Shown one piece after another: positions 25,107 through 35,080 of a DNA stretch of 64,000 bases. The notes beneath the pieces are model-generated. The model worked only from the letters and a program-made list of their open reading frames with translations, did no database searches and had not been told where the DNA came from. The position numbers and the translations under genes were made by a program. The stretch is from the NCBI GenBank assembly GCA_020853105.1, contig JADYZM010000019.1:62001-126000 (forward strand), in the 5' to 3' direction. Position 1 is the first letter of the stretch. The number at the start of each line of letters is the position of its first letter. The stretch comes from Flavobacteriales bacterium (GTDB taxonomy: Bacteria > Bacteroidota > Bacteroidia > Flavobacteriales_E > Vicingaceae).

Positions 25107-26645
25107 TTAAACAAACAATTTAATCGCCCACAAGAAAAAAGCGGCAAGAGTAGCACTAACGGGTATTGTTAGTACCCATGCCCACAATAAGTTAATTGTT
25201 ACACCCCAGCGAACAGCACTCAAGCGTTTGGTAGCTCCAACACCAATTATAGAACCGGTAATGGTATGAGTAGTTGATACTGGAATCCCAAATTGACTAA
25301 CAGTAAAAAGTGTTAAGGCTCCTGCAGTTTCTGCACAAACCCCTTCCAACGGAGTTACCTTAGTAATTTTTGTACCCATAGTTTTCACTATTTTCCATCC
25401 TCCCATAAGTGTCCCCAAACCTATCATTAAATAGCAACCGAATGAAATCCAAATAGGCATTGTTTCGGATTTAACCTTTGTTTTTAGTTTATATCCGCTC
25501 TTTAATTCCATCGTGTTTTCATCAACATAAGGTAAAAAAATTGCTGATTTTGGATACTCAATATTTAATTTTTTACCTTTAAAAATCACTTCATCTGTTT
25601 GATTGTCAACTATTTCTTTTCCTTTAGTGTATATATTTAAATGTGTAAAATCTCCATTAAAATCACTTTTTTCCATTAAGGTATCTCCGGTAGTTAAACT
25701 CACCATTTTATTATTAACCGATGAATATAGCTCCCCGTTAAAAGAAGAATATTCTGGTTTAAATTTATGTAGTTTACCTTCTTGATCTTTGTACTCAATT
25801 TGCATGACTTCAGCTATTTTCAAAGCATCTGGAACTTGTTGTATCATATTATTCTCACGACAGTAGTTGTCATACACCATTAATGCAGCACAAATGATTC
25901 CCATTACTTTTTGTGAATCTGCACCACCGTGTCCAAGAGAAAAGGCAGCAGAAGATAACAACTGTAGTTTTTTGTGCATGTTGCTTTCTCTGTTTGCCGA
26001 AGGTTTTTTATGATTTCTGATTTCAAAAATTGTATAGGTAAATATAAACACACACAACATTGAAACTACAATGTGCATCATGATAGGTTTCATGTCTTGA
26101 TATTCTATCATATAATTCATTGCCCAATAGATGAGTAACGTTGTAAGTATCCAAACCGATATTTTTGCAAAAAAGTTACGTGAAATTGTTATTAGAGTAA
26201 TAAAAAATGAGATTAATCCGCCGATTAATGGTGCAAAGAAAATAAAAATAACAACCAAAATTATTTCTTTAGAGGCGATAACCCCAAACCCGGCATGTGC
26301 AACAGCAGCTCCGGCAAACCCTCCAATTAATGTATGTGAAGATGATGAGGGAATGCCAAACCACCACGTAAGCAGGTTCCATACAGTAGCTGCTAATAAT
26401 CCTGCTAATATTACCCATAAATCTATTGCAGAGGAATCCACTGTTTTTGCAACAGTATTTCCTACGCTCATATCAAATACCCAAAATGCTAAAACGTTAA
26501 ACAAAGCAGCCCATACTACGGCTTGAAAAGGTGTTAATACTTTAGTTGAAACAACTGTGGCAATAGAATTTGCTGCATCATGAAATCCATTCACCAAATC
26601 AAACAATAATGCTATTGCGATTACTACTATTAATAATGTTAACAT
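25107..26645 (-). CDS. Inorganic phosphate transporter, Pit family
   Basis: 512-residue inner-membrane phosphate carrier. The duplicated family signature is present twice: NGFHDAANSIATVVSTKVL at 19-37 and GIPVSTTHTITGSIIGVGAT near the C-terminus, with GIPSSSSHTLIGGFAGAAVA in the first half. About ten membrane helices are visible. An unusually long soluble segment (about residues 282-396, beta-rich, with KFKPEYSSFNGE and DFTHLNIYTKGKE) lies between the two halves. It follows the DUF47 gene by 9 nt; Pit and DUF47/PhoU-like pairs are a known module in which the small protein controls the carrier. Symport with H+ or divalent metal-phosphate is the family mode. Confidence 0.93.
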   Translation of the reverse strand: MLTLLIVVIAIALLFDLVNGFHDAANSIATVVSTKVLTPFQAVVWAALFNVLAFWVFDMSVGNTVAKTVDSSAIDLWVILAGLLAATVWNLLTWWFGIPSSSSHTLIGGFAGAAVAHAGFGVIASKEIILVVIFIFFAPLIGGLISFFITLITISRNFFAKISVWILTTLLIYWAMNYMIEYQDMKPIMMHIVVSMLCVFIFTYTIFEIRNHKKPSANRESNMHKKLQLLSSAAFSLGHGGADSQKVMGIICAALMVYDNYCRENNMIQQVPDALKIAEVMQIEYKDQEGKLHKFKPEYSSFNGELYSSVNNKMVSLTTGDTLMEKSDFNGDFTHLNIYTKGKEIVDNQTDEVIFKGKKLNIEYPKSAIFLPYVDENTMELKSGYKLKTKVKSETMPIWISFGCYLMIGLGTLMGGWKIVKTMGTKITKVTPLEGVCAETAGALTLFTVSQFGIPVSTTHTITGSIIGVGATKRLSAVRWGVTINLLWAWVLTIPVSATLAAFFLWAIKLFV

Positions 26646-26654
26646 TTAATTTGA

Positions 26655-27302
26655 TTATGAGTATTTAACAACTATTGTTTCTATAACATTTGCAGCATCT
26701 TCGCATTTGTCGGTTACATTTTCCAACAATTGATACAACTCCCTTTTTTTGATTAGTTCTTTTGCATCAACATCAGAATTAAATAGTTTTTCGATGCTTA
26801 AATCAAAAATTTCGTCAGCTACATTTTCTGCACTATTAATTTTTATAATACACTCAACAATTTTTTGTGTGTTTTTTAAATTTCTAAGTTCTAAAACCGC
26901 TTGTTTAACTGCTTTTACTGCATCTGAAATTGCGTTAGCAGATTTTAAAATCCCTTGGTCTAGGGTTGGGTCAATACCATAAAAGTTCATTTTTTTACCG
27001 GAAGCATATATGTAGTCGGCAATATCATCTAAAGCAATTGCTAGACTGTGAATATCTTCTCTGTCAAATGGAGTGATAAAGTTTCTACCCAATTCAACAA
27101 AAATTTGGTGTGTCAATTCATCATTTGCATGTTCTAAGTCTTCCATTTCTTTTATGATAGCTATTCGCTTGCCCGAATCTGATTCATGAACCACTTTTAT
27201 CAACAATTCTGATAACTTTTCTATGTTTACACTTGCATTTTCAAACAAGGTGTAAAACACTCTGTCTTTGGGTACAAAAAACTTAAATATTCCTTTTGCC
27301 AT
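26655..27302 (-). CDS. DUF47 (PhoU-like) phosphate-transport regulator
   Basis: 215-residue all-helical DUF47/PhoU-like cytosolic protein that usually pairs with Pit carriers. Visible motifs are FKFFVPKDRVFYTLFENASV at the N-terminus, EMEDLEHANDELTHQIFVEL near 55, TPFDREDIHSLAIALDDIAD near 82 (conserved metal-binding acidic/His cluster), and the C-terminal LLENVTDKCEDAANVIETIV. The ATG at 27302 gives MAKGIFKFF. A TTG at 27332 would place the start upstream of the promoter-like box at 27319-27326, so it is rejected. The Pit gene follows after 9 nt. Confidence 0.92.
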   Translation of the reverse strand: MAKGIFKFFVPKDRVFYTLFENASVNIEKLSELLIKVVHESDSGKRIAIIKEMEDLEHANDELTHQIFVELGRNFITPFDREDIHSLAIALDDIADYIYASGKKMNFYGIDPTLDQGILKSANAISDAVKAVKQAVLELRNLKNTQKIVECIIKINSAENVADEIFDLSIEKLFNSDVDAKELIKKRELYQLLENVTDKCEDAANVIETIVVKYS

Positions 27303-27318
27303 AATTATTTTTTTTGTG

Positions 27319-27326
27319 CAAATATA
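27319..27326 (-). promoter_or_regulatory. TAnnTTTG -7 box upstream of DUF47-pit
   Basis: The minus strand reads TATATTTG, matching the Bacteroidota -7 consensus TAnnTTTG, 17 nt upstream of the DUF47 ATG. No good TTTG -33 element is seen at the usual 19-21 nt distance. Confidence 0.45.
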
Positions 27327-27488
27327 TTTCAATACTTTTTTGGTATTTCACTCCTACCAATTTCTTAACAAAAAGATAATTTTAAAAATACTCAACACAT
27401 TTATTATCAATATATTATATTGTATTTTTTTGTTAATACAATAAGAATTAGAATAAATATTAAGTAATTGTTAAGATATACTTTTTTG

Positions 27489-27521
27489 CAAAAAAAAAGG
27501 CTGACAACAATCTGTCAGCCC
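27489..27521 (-). terminator. Rho-independent terminator of sucC
   Basis: Perfect 8-bp arms GGCTGACA (27499-27506) and TGTCAGCC (27513-27520) with a 6-nt loop. In the minus sense a run of T follows (plus-strand A at 27490-27498). It lies 22 nt past the sucC stop. Confidence 0.9.
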
Positions 27522-27542
27522 TATCTTTTATACTAGTTTTCG

Positions 27543-28754
27543 CTATTGTAGTACTTGTTTAACACGTTCTGCAGCTTCTTTTAACAAAACGGCTGATAAT
27601 ACTTTTAAGCCGGAATCATCGATTAATTTTTTAGCTTCTTCGGCGTTTGTTCCTTGTAAACGTACAATAATCGGAACAGAAATATTTCCAATATTTTTAT
27701 ATGCATCTACAATCCCTTGAGCAACTCTGTCGCATCTAACAATACCACCAAAAATATTAACCAAAATGGCTTTAACATTTGGGTCTTTAAGAATGATTCG
27801 AAATGCTTTTTCAACTCTTTCAGCATTTGCAGTTCCTCCGACATCTAAAAAGTTGGCTGGAGAACCTCCTGAAAATTTGATAATATCCATTGTTGCCATC
27901 GCCAATCCGGCTCCGTTAACCATACAGCCAACATTACCATCAAGTTTAACGAAATTTAATCCTGCTGCTTTTGCTTCCAATTCGGTTGGATCTTCCTCAG
28001 ATTTGTCATGCATTTCAGCAATATCTTTATGTCTGAATAAAGAGCTGTCGTCTATATTTACTTTTGCATCAACAGCAATAATACGGTTATCAGAAGTTTT
28101 TAAAACAGGATTAATTTCAAACATTGATGCGTCAGTTCCTTCATAAGCAGCATAAAGTGAACTTACAAATTTTACCATTTGTTTAAATGCTTCACCAGAT
28201 AATCCTAAATTGAAAGCAATTCTTCTAGCTTGAAACCCTTGTAAACCAACTTTTGGGTCTATCTCTTCTTTAAAAATTAAATGTGGTGTATGTTCTGCAA
28301 CATGTTCTATATCCATTCCACCTTCGGTTGAGTACATAATTATGTTTCTTCCGGTTTCTCTATTCATTAAAACCGACATATAAAATTCTTCGGGTTGAGC
28401 CTCTCCAGGGTAATATACGTCTTGAGCAATCAAAACTTTATTTACTTTTTTGCCATTTCCTTTTGTTTGTAGAGTAACTAGGTGCCCACCTAATATTCCT
28501 TTAGCAACCTCCTCAACCTTGTCAATACCTTTTGCCAGAACAACACCTCTTGAACCAGTTTCAGTAACAGTACCTTTCCCTCTACCTCCGGCATGAATTT
28601 GAGCCTTAACTACATACCATGATGTACCTGTTTGTTCTGTTAATTGCTTAGCTACATCAACTGCTTGCTGTGGGGTTTCTGCAACAATTCCTTCTTGAAT
28701 TGCAACACCGTATTTTTTTAATAATGATTTGCCTTGATATTCGTGTATATTCAT
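27543..28754 (-). CDS. sucC: Succinate-CoA ligase (ADP-forming), beta subunit
   Basis: 403-residue TCA-cycle enzyme subunit, forming succinate, ATP and CoA from succinyl-CoA with the alpha subunit SucD. The ATP-grasp domain starts [20 protein letters not shown] and includes [15 protein letters not shown]. The C-terminal CoA-ligase domain shows [43 protein letters not shown] and the terminal [14 protein letters not shown]. Length matches the family. It has its own promoter (28774-28805) and terminator, so it is a single-gene unit. sucD is not in this window. Confidence 0.97.
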   Translation of the reverse strand: MNIHEYQGKSLLKKYGVAIQEGIVAETPQQAVDVAKQLTEQTGTSWYVVKAQIHAGGRGKGTVTETGSRGVVLAKGIDKVEEVAKGILGGHLVTLQTKGNGKKVNKVLIAQDVYYPGEAQPEEFYMSVLMNRETGRNIIMYSTEGGMDIEHVAEHTPHLIFKEEIDPKVGLQGFQARRIAFNLGLSGEAFKQMVKFVSSLYAAYEGTDASMFEINPVLKTSDNRIIAVDAKVNIDDSSLFRHKDIAEMHDKSEEDPTELEAKAAGLNFVKLDGNVGCMVNGAGLAMATMDIIKFSGGSPANFLDVGGTANAERVEKAFRIILKDPNVKAILVNIFGGIVRCDRVAQGIVDAYKNIGNISVPIIVRLQGTNAEEAKKLIDDSGLKVLSAVLLKEAAERVKQVLQ

Positions 28755-28773
28755 TTTATAAATTTTTGAGTTT

Positions 28774-28805
28774 CAAAAGTAAAGGATTTGATTGTGAAAT
28801 TCAAA
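28774..28805 (-). promoter_or_regulatory. Flavobacterial-type promoter of sucC
   Basis: In the minus sense TTTG (28805-28802) is followed after 20 nt by TACTTTTG (28781-28774), matching the Bacteroidota primary-sigma consensus TTTG-N19-21-TAnnTTTG. The box ends 19 nt before the sucC ATG. Confidence 0.7.
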
Positions 28806-28884
28806 TGGTATTTTTGTTCTGTTAAAAAATTCTTTTGGGATTCTTTACTTTTACAGTAATCTTCAATATTCATAATGAATTATA

Positions 28885-29535
28885 ATGATAAAAATCGAAA
28901 ATATTCACAAAACATTTGGCAATCTTGAGGTTCTAAAAGGTGTCAATTTAACTATAGAACAGGGTAAAATTGTTTCTATTGTTGGTGCATCTGGTGCAGG
29001 AAAATCAACTTTACTACAGATTATCGGAACGCTAGATAAGCCAAATTGCGGTTCTATTTTAATTAATGATATTGATGTTTTTAAATTAAATGACAGGGAT
29101 TTGTCATTATTTAGAAACAAACATATTGGTTTTGTTTTTCAATTTCATCACCTACTTCCGGAATTTACTGCTCTAGAAAATGTTTGTATTCCTGCATTTA
29201 TTAATAAAATTTCAAAAGCTGAGGCGGAAAAAAGAGCAATTGAATTGCTTTCTTCACTCGGATTAAAAGACAGAATGAATCACAAACCATCTGAACTATC
29301 TGGCGGAGAAGCTCAGAGAGTTGCAGTTTGTCGAGCTCTAATCAACAAGCCAACAGTTGTTTTGGCTGATGAGCCATCAGGAAACTTAGATTCAAATTCT
29401 GCAAAAGAATTGCATGAATTATTTTTTAAACTAAGAGAATTGTATAATCAAACTTTTGTTATAGTAACCCATAACGAAGATTTGTCAAATATGGCAGACG
29501 TTAAACTCATCATGAAAGACGGAATAATTTTATAA
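28885..29535 (+). CDS. LolD-type ABC transporter ATP-binding protein
   Basis: 216-residue cytosolic ATPase of the MacB/LolD/FtsE group. Walker [10 protein letters not shown] is at 34-42, the Q-loop in [20 protein letters not shown] near 84-103, signature [15 protein letters not shown] near 137-151, Walker [14 protein letters not shown] near 158-170, and the H-loop IVTHNEDL. The combination [13 protein letters not shown] is typical of LolD, which drives release of lipoproteins from the inner membrane. No LolC/E permease gene is adjacent, so the assignment to Lol rather than MacB/FtsE is a family-based inference. A bidirectional terminator follows. Confidence 0.88.
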   Translation: MIKIENIHKTFGNLEVLKGVNLTIEQGKIVSIVGASGAGKSTLLQIIGTLDKPNCGSILINDIDVFKLNDRDLSLFRNKHIGFVFQFHHLLPEFTALENVCIPAFINKISKAEAEKRAIELLSSLGLKDRMNHKPSELSGGEAQRVAVCRALINKPTVVLADEPSGNLDSNSAKELHELFFKLRELYNQTFVIVTHNEDLSNMADVKLIMKDGIIL

Positions 29536-29544
29536 GTATAAAAA

Positions 29545-29580
29545 AATAAATCCTCAGTTGAGGACTTATTTTTTTTCTTT
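29545..29580. terminator. Bidirectional terminator between the LolD-like gene and rny
   Basis: Hairpin TAAATCCTCA / TGAGGACTTA with one mismatch, flanked by A-rich sequence on the left and T9 on the right, so each convergent transcript ends in a T run. The stops of both genes are within 15 nt of it. Confidence 0.8.
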
Positions 29581-29593
29581 AACCAATTATCAA

Positions 29594-31135
29594 CTATTTA
29601 GCATAGTTAATGGATCTTTTTTCTCGAATAACGGTTACTTTAACTTGACCGGGATATGTCATTTCTGTTTGAATTTTTTGTGCTAAATCAAACGATAATG
29701 TATCAGCCTCTGCATCGCTTATTTTGTTACTCTCAACTATTACTCTCAATTCTCTACCGGCCTGAATTGCGTATGCTTGTTCAACACCCGGATAAGACAT
29801 ACCAATACCTTCAAGTTCTTTAATACGTTTGATATATGACTCCATAATCTCTCTTCTTGCACCCGGTCTTGCTCCAGAAATAGCATCGCAAACCTGAACT
29901 ATTGGAGAAATTAAAGTAGTCATTTCTATTTCATCATGATGGGCTCCAATTGCATTACATATTTCAGGTTTTTCATTGTATTTTTCAGCCATTTTCATTC
30001 CGAGAATAGCATGTGGCAATTCAGGATCTTCATCTGGAACCTTACCTATATCGTGTAGAAGCCCTGCTCTTTTAGCAACTTTTGCGTTTAAGCCTAGTTC
30101 AGATGCCATTGTTGCACACAAGTTAGCTACTTCTCTGGAGTGTTGCAATAAATTCTGACCGTAGGAAGAACGATATTTCATTCTACCAATCATTCGCATC
30201 AGTTCAGGGTGTAAACCATGTATTCCTAAGTCTATACAAGTTCTTTTTCCGACCTCAATTATTTCTTCTTCGAGTTGTTTTTTAGTTTTATTAACTACTT
30301 CTTCAATTCTAGCGGGGTGTATTCTTCCGTCTGTAACTAATTGATGCAATGAAAGTCTGGCAATTTCTCTTCTTACGGGGTCAAAACACGAAAGAATTAT
30401 GGCTTCCGGTGTATCATCAACTATTATTTCGACACCTGTTGCTGCTTCTAATGCTCTGATGTTTCTTCCCTCTCTTCCGATAATCCTTCCCTTGATTTCA
30501 TCGCTCTCTATGTTAAAAACAGAGACTGCATTTTCTACAATCTGCTCAGTTGCTACTCGTTGAATTGTTTGAACAACAATCTTTTTTGCCTCTTTGTTTG
30601 CATTAATCTTAGCCTCATCCATAATGTCTTTGATATGAGACATTGCTTCGGTTCTGGCTTCAGCTTTTAAAGCATCCATCAATTGATTCTTCGCCTCTTC
30701 TACACTAAGTCCGGAAATTACCTGAAGTTGCTCTACTTGTTTGCGGTGGGCTTTGTCAATTTCTGCCTCCTTTTTGGAAGTGTTTTCAATTTGATTGTTT
30801 AGTTGTTCTCTTGTTTTTTCAAGTTCCAACTCTTTACGTTTTACATCTTCTATTTGTTTAGAAGCTGCGTCGTTTCTTTGTTTTGCACGGTTTTCTAAAT
30901 CATTAATTTTTCTTTCTCGTTCAGTAATAACCTTTTCATGTTCTTCTTTCAGTTGAAGAAACTTTTCTTTTGCTTGTAGCAATTTTTCTTTTTTCTGAAC
31001 TTCACCTTCATTTTTTGCATCTTCTATAATTTGCTTGCTTTTTTTGTCAAGTCCTTTTCGATAAATGATGCTAACTATTACTGCAGCTATAGCTGCTCCA
31101 ATAATAACTCCGATTACAATACTTAATACATCCAT
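29594..31135 (-). CDS. rny: Ribonuclease Y
   Basis: 513-residue membrane-anchored endoribonuclease that initiates mRNA decay. One N-terminal membrane helix ([19 protein letters not shown]) is followed by a long coiled coil (about 30-190), a KH domain ([20 protein letters not shown] near 213-232) and an HD domain with [20 protein letters not shown] holding the catalytic His-Asp pair. Length and order are standard. Downstream is the bidirectional terminator. Upstream on the same strand lie the 6S RNA candidate and zapA. Confidence 0.97.
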   Translation of the reverse strand: MDVLSIVIGVIIGAAIAAVIVSIIYRKGLDKKSKQIIEDAKNEGEVQKKEKLLQAKEKFLQLKEEHEKVITERERKINDLENRAKQRNDAASKQIEDVKRKELELEKTREQLNNQIENTSKKEAEIDKAHRKQVEQLQVISGLSVEEAKNQLMDALKAEARTEAMSHIKDIMDEAKINANKEAKKIVVQTIQRVATEQIVENAVSVFNIESDEIKGRIIGREGRNIRALEAATGVEIIVDDTPEAIILSCFDPVRREIARLSLHQLVTDGRIHPARIEEVVNKTKKQLEEEIIEVGKRTCIDLGIHGLHPELMRMIGRMKYRSSYGQNLLQHSREVANLCATMASELGLNAKVAKRAGLLHDIGKVPDEDPELPHAILGMKMAEKYNEKPEICNAIGAHHDEIEMTTLISPIVQVCDAISGARPGARREIMESYIKRIKELEGIGMSYPGVEQAYAIQAGRELRVIVESNKISDAEADTLSFDLAQKIQTEMTYPGQVKVTVIREKRSINYAK

Positions 31136-31203
31136 TTTTAATTTTTTTTATTATTCAACTTTGGAAGTTGTTAACTTTTACTTAGTGTTCGGACATAAAA
31201 AAA

Positions 31204-31397
31204 CCCGTACAATATTGGCTTGGATAAACCCAAGAAATAATAACTGGAGCTGCCATGCATGGTCAAACTTCCCGCGTCTGCCTCGAATTAACGAAACAAA
31301 TTCTCCGAAGAGGTTACAAGGGGCCTGTTTTATTTAGCTTTGAGCTTTGCTCCAACTAAGTAAAGTGTTAGTTTATCAAACAAAAGAATTGTACGGG
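31204..31397 (-). ncRNA. ssrS: 6S RNA (SsrS) candidate
   Basis: The 337 nt between zapA and rny hold no credible protein gene but a structured RNA. The outer ends pair perfectly: CCCGTACAAT (31204-31213) with ATTGTACGGG (31388-31397), giving about 194 nt, the usual size of 6S RNA. Inside are a stem of CTGGAGC (31244-31250) with GCTCCAA (31349-31355) and a small hairpin CTTGG/CCAAG (31219-31223 with 31230-31234) between the outer and inner stems, as expected for a 6S central bubble. Position next to zapA is also the position of ssrS in gamma-proteobacteria. 6S RNA binds primary-sigma RNA polymerase. A different structured RNA cannot be excluded. Confidence 0.7.
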
Positions 31398-31472
31398 AAT
31401 ACCATTTTCAATAACTCGTAGTGTTTTTGAAAAAAATTCTGTAATTATATTGTCTAAAAAATTTAAAGAACG

Positions 31473-31757
31473 TTACAAATATTTGCTAAGGGCTTGGTCT
31501 ATCTCAGATAAACTTTCCTTTATTTGGGACTCTAAACCAATGTTTTGAACATTGGCTTGAGAATTTTTCGAAGTAAACTTTAATGCAACCATTGCTAATA
31601 AATCTTGATAATCTTTAACAGAATACAGACGTTCAAATTCAGCAATTGCCTTGTTTATCTCATCTGCAGCTTTTCTAACACCTTCTTCTTCTGTGGTGTT
31701 AACCGTTAACGGATACACTCGGTTTGCAATTTTTAATTTTATCGATAACTCTCCCAT
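31473..31757 (-). CDS. zapA: Cell division protein ZapA
   Basis: 94-residue ZapA, which bundles FtsZ filaments at the division ring. The N-terminal beta strand with the typical ELSIKLKIANRVYPLTVNTT is followed by EEEGVRKAADEINKAIAEFE and a C-terminal helix that dimerises. It stands 14 nt after a small coiled-coil gene of the same strand, with the 6S RNA candidate downstream; zapA next to a coiled-coil partner is common in Bacteroidota. Confidence 0.92.
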   Translation of the reverse strand: MGELSIKLKIANRVYPLTVNTTEEEGVRKAADEINKAIAEFERLYSVKDYQDLLAMVALKFTSKNSQANVQNIGLESQIKESLSEIDQALSKYL

Positions 31758-31771
31758 TTTTCAGGACTTAA

Positions 31772-32056
31772 CTATTTGTTAATTAGAGCAATACATTTAT
31801 CAATCTCCCGTACCATTTCGTTTATTTTCAACTTCACGTCTTTGGTACTTTCTTCGCCAACACTTTTAGAAATTTTTAAAATTTTAATTTTTCCTTCTAA
31901 TTCCTCTAACTGTTGGCTTTTCAAATTAAGTTGTTTTCTCGATTCTTCTATCTGTGATTTTAGTATATTGATTTGTTCTTCAGCAGCTTTATACTTTTCA
32001 GACAATCGTTCTGATTTGTGTTTTATTACTGCTATTAAATCAATTAAATCTTTCAT
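31772..32056 (-). CDS. Small coiled-coil protein upstream of zapA
   Basis: 94-residue protein consisting of an almost uninterrupted coiled coil (about 15-65: KHKSERLSEKYKAAEEQINI and onward, with leucine heptads) and a short helical C-terminus ending EMVREIDKCIALINK. No membrane segment. The ATG at 32056 is used (MKDLIDLIAVIKHKS); the TTG two codons earlier is superfluous. Its place just upstream of zapA, 14 nt apart, suggests a role in cell division, perhaps similar to ZapB, but sequence homology to ZapB is not evident. Confidence 0.7.
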   Translation of the reverse strand: MKDLIDLIAVIKHKSERLSEKYKAAEEQINILKSQIEESRKQLNLKSQQLEELEGKIKILKISKSVGEESTKDVKLKINEMVREIDKCIALINK

Positions 32057-32203
32057 CAACAATATGCTAAATTTTCAAAAAACTCAATTTTTACAAAGTT
32101 ACAATTTTTAAACACAACAATTGTGAATATTATTTTTAATTTTTTTCAAAACTCCAATAAAGTGAAAATAGTTTTGCAAGAAAAAAATTTCTAATACTAG
32201 TTG

Positions 32204-33919
32204 ATGCAAAAATTACTTGTATTTCTATGTTTAATACTATCATTTCAGACCGGTAGTACTCAAAAAGATAGTCTTTATCCTAAAGATTATTTTCGTTCGC
32301 CACTAGATATCCCTTTGTTGTTATCGGGAAACTTTGGTGAGCTTAGAAACAATCATTTTCATTCGGGGCTAGATATTAAAACTCAAGGTGCTGAAGGGAA
32401 AAATGTGTATGCGGTTGCCGATGGTTATGTTTCACGAATACGAATAATGCCTAATGGATACGGTAAAATTATTTATATCAATCATCCAAATGGCTACACT
32501 TCAACTTATGCCCACCTCCAGCAGTTTAAAGGTAAAATTGCAGAGGAAATCAAATGTTATCAATACGAAAATGAAACTTTTGAGATGGATTTTTATCCGC
32601 AAGAAACGTTACTTCCTGTTAAAAAAGGCGAAATTATAGCATTGTCAGGAAATTCAGGCAGTTCTGGAGGACCTCACTTGCACTTTGAAATACGAGATAC
32701 CAAAACTGAGTTTGCATTAAATCCACTTTTTTTTGGATTTGATATTAAAGATAATATAACTCCCATAATAAAAAGTATAATGGTTTTTCCTGTAAATGAC
32801 ACCAGTTATGTCAACAATAGGAATGTAGCTCAAGAATTTGGAGTTATTAAATCAAACGGAAATTATCTGGTTCCTGCCGAAATCAATGCTTATGGACAAA
32901 TTGGGATAGGGATAAATACGTATGACCAACAAAACGGTGCATCAAACTTAAATGGTGTTTATACAGTTTTACTGTTCAGCGACAACCAAATTATATACAA
33001 AACAGAACTTTCTTCATTTAGTTTGGAGCATTCAAAGGCTTTAAATTCTCTGATTGACTACGAATGGTTCCATAGAAAAAAAACTAGAATTCAACGATGT
33101 GTTATAGAGCCTAATAATCCTCTAACCATTTACAAAGAAGAAAAAAATAAAGGTGTGATTGCTATTGCTGATGGAAACACAAAACTATTAAACTTTATAA
33201 TTGGTGATTTTCATAACAACACCAGTATGCTTGCATTAACAATTCATGGAAAAAAACCTGATTTGACCGGAATTTCAACACTAAAAGAAAAAATTGATAC
33301 TGTTTTAAAGTACTCAGAAACAAACATTGTTGACAAGCACAATATCATCATTAAATTCCCAAAAGGTTCATTGTATGACGACTTAAATATGCTCTATTCT
33401 GAAAAGCCTGCGCTCAAAAGTTCACTCACCCCCATTTATCAGGTTCATAACGGATACACCCCTATTCATGAGCCTATAGAAGTATCAATAAAACCGGGAA
33501 GGATTTCTGACGAGCTAAGAAAAAAAGCCATTATAGCAAATATTGACCAAAATGGAACTATTTTCTCCAGAGGTGGCGAATGGCGTAATAATTATTTGAC
33601 AGCAAAGTCGAAAATACTGGGAGGATTTACTATCATGATTGATACTGTTTCTCCAATTATAAATTTGGTAAACATTTTTGCCAACAAAAATATGTCGGCA
33701 AATTCATCTATTGTTGCTACAATGTCTGATAATTTGAGTGGAATTAAAACTTATAGAGGTGAGATTGATGGAAAATGGATTTTAATGGATTACGATGCAA
33801 AATCAGCACGACTAACTCATTATTTTGACAACCTACCCTCAGGAAATCATACCTTCAAATTGGTTGTTACTGACTTTGTTGGAAATTCCAAAATCGTTGA
33901 AATTCCGTTTATTCGCTGA
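32204..33919 (+). CDS. M23-family metallopeptidase (peptidoglycan endopeptidase)
   Basis: 571-residue exported protein with a signal peptide (LLVFLCLILSFQTGSTQ). The M23 lysostaphin-like domain covers about 30-190: GNFGELRNNHFHSGLDIKTQ holds the Zn ligands His and Asp (HxxxD), then ADGYVSRIR, and GGPHLHFEIRDT holds the HxH pair. The remaining 370 residues have no obvious catalytic domain and may be beta-sandwich repeats. Such enzymes cut peptide cross-bridges of peptidoglycan or act as division amidase activators. Its 3' end overlaps the convergent T9SS gene by 11 nt. The ATG at 32204 follows a TTG that is not needed. Confidence 0.92.
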   Translation: MQKLLVFLCLILSFQTGSTQKDSLYPKDYFRSPLDIPLLLSGNFGELRNNHFHSGLDIKTQGAEGKNVYAVADGYVSRIRIMPNGYGKIIYINHPNGYTSTYAHLQQFKGKIAEEIKCYQYENETFEMDFYPQETLLPVKKGEIIALSGNSGSSGGPHLHFEIRDTKTEFALNPLFFGFDIKDNITPIIKSIMVFPVNDTSYVNNRNVAQEFGVIKSNGNYLVPAEINAYGQIGIGINTYDQQNGASNLNGVYTVLLFSDNQIIYKTELSSFSLEHSKALNSLIDYEWFHRKKTRIQRCVIEPNNPLTIYKEEKNKGVIAIADGNTKLLNFIIGDFHNNTSMLALTIHGKKPDLTGISTLKEKIDTVLKYSETNIVDKHNIIIKFPKGSLYDDLNMLYSEKPALKSSLTPIYQVHNGYTPIHEPIEVSIKPGRISDELRKKAIIANIDQNGTIFSRGGEWRNNYLTAKSKILGGFTIMIDTVSPIINLVNIFANKNMSANSSIVATMSDNLSGIKTYRGEIDGKWILMDYDAKSARLTHYFDNLPSGNHTFKLVVTDFVGNSKIVEIPFIR

Positions 33920-35015
33920 TTATCAACTTTTGAAGAAGAAACTTTTCCTTGCCTTTTAATTCAACAAAATAAATTCCTGAAGCCAAATTAATTTCCTTTA
34001 GGTTCAATATATATTTATTTTCTCCTTGTTTTGACTGTATTTTCTTAAACAAAAGAACTCGTCCTTTTAAGTCAATCATGTTTAAATTTAATAATCCTCC
34101 TTTTACTGAATTAAAATTAATTTGAACAAATTCATTTGCAGGATTAGGAAAAACAGATACATTACCAAATTCCATAATCTCTTCAACACCAACAACTCTA
34201 ACAGAATCTTGATATTCAATTTTGGTTGGAATTCCTGCAGTAGTTATAATTTTCAACAACGGTGCTCCATGATTGTTTGCCAACCATTTGTATTCAACTT
34301 CTTGTGGAAGTGGAAATGTTAACCCTCCACCTAAAGTATCCAGATAAATTGTATCTAATTTCGTTAAGACAGACTTAACCCTTAAAACATCAAAAGTTCC
34401 AAAAGGTGTTATCAATTGTCCCCAGCCGTCAGCAGTAGTTTCTCTATCCATAATCTGCCCATAATGAGCTACATTAGGAAAACTCATGGCAAATGCCGAA
34501 GACGAAAAGCTCGAATCTGTATAATCAAGAGGAAATTCATATTCAACATCTATGGGTTGTTTTCGTGTTGGGAGGGTAAACCCATTTACACTAGAACCAA
34601 AGCCAACATTTTCAAGTTTCGACGAAGATTTTTTTACAAAATTCAATACATTGGTTATTGAAATGGGGACATTTGGAATTTGAGGAAGTATATCGTCTCC
34701 TCTTGAAGAATAACTTGATTTGTATGCAGGATACTGAATGTTATTATTAAAATAATATTGGTAGGCAACAGGAGATGACGAAACTGAAAAAAAAGTATCA
34801 AGACGTTGATTGTCTGCTTCTAATAAAGAAAAATCCCAATTAAAATTTGCACCTGTGAGAGCAGGGTCAATTCCTTGTAAATTATTAGTTATGCTGTATC
34901 TTATTGTATCACCAGACTTAGGCATATCGTTGTCTGTGATTGTAATTTGTGCATAAGAACCAAAACAAACAATTAAACCTAAATATAAAAGAAAGTATCT
35001 TTTTTTCATATACAT
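33909..35015 (-). CDS. T9SS type A sorting-domain protein of unknown function
   Basis: 368-residue secreted protein: signal (RYFLLYLGLIVCFGSYAQ), a central region of about 260 residues without recognisable catalytic motif (PKSGDTIRYSITNN ... GVEEIMEFG), and a type A sorting domain at about 285-368 (VSVFPNPANEFVQINF ... LASGIYFVELKGKEKFLLQK). Its fate is export through the outer membrane with anchoring or release. The ATGs at 35015 and 35009 are both usable; the second gives MKKRYFLLY. The 5' end is 66 nt from the tmRNA 3' end on the same strand. Function unknown. Confidence 0.82.
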   Translation of the reverse strand: MYMKKRYFLLYLGLIVCFGSYAQITITDNDMPKSGDTIRYSITNNLQGIDPALTGANFNWDFSLLEADNQRLDTFFSVSSSPVAYQYYFNNNIQYPAYKSSYSSRGDDILPQIPNVPISITNVLNFVKKSSSKLENVGFGSSVNGFTLPTRKQPIDVEYEFPLDYTDSSFSSSAFAMSFPNVAHYGQIMDRETTADGWGQLITPFGTFDVLRVKSVLTKLDTIYLDTLGGGLTFPLPQEVEYKWLANNHGAPLLKIITTAGIPTKIEYQDSVRVVGVEEIMEFGNVSVFPNPANEFVQINFNSVKGGLLNLNMIDLKGRVLLFKKIQSKQGENKYILNLKEINLASGIYFVELKGKEKFLLQKLIISE

Positions 35016-35080
35016 GATTTTTTAATCAAATGTAATGAATTTAAATTACTGTTAAAAAAGTACCTTCAACTATTTTAAAG

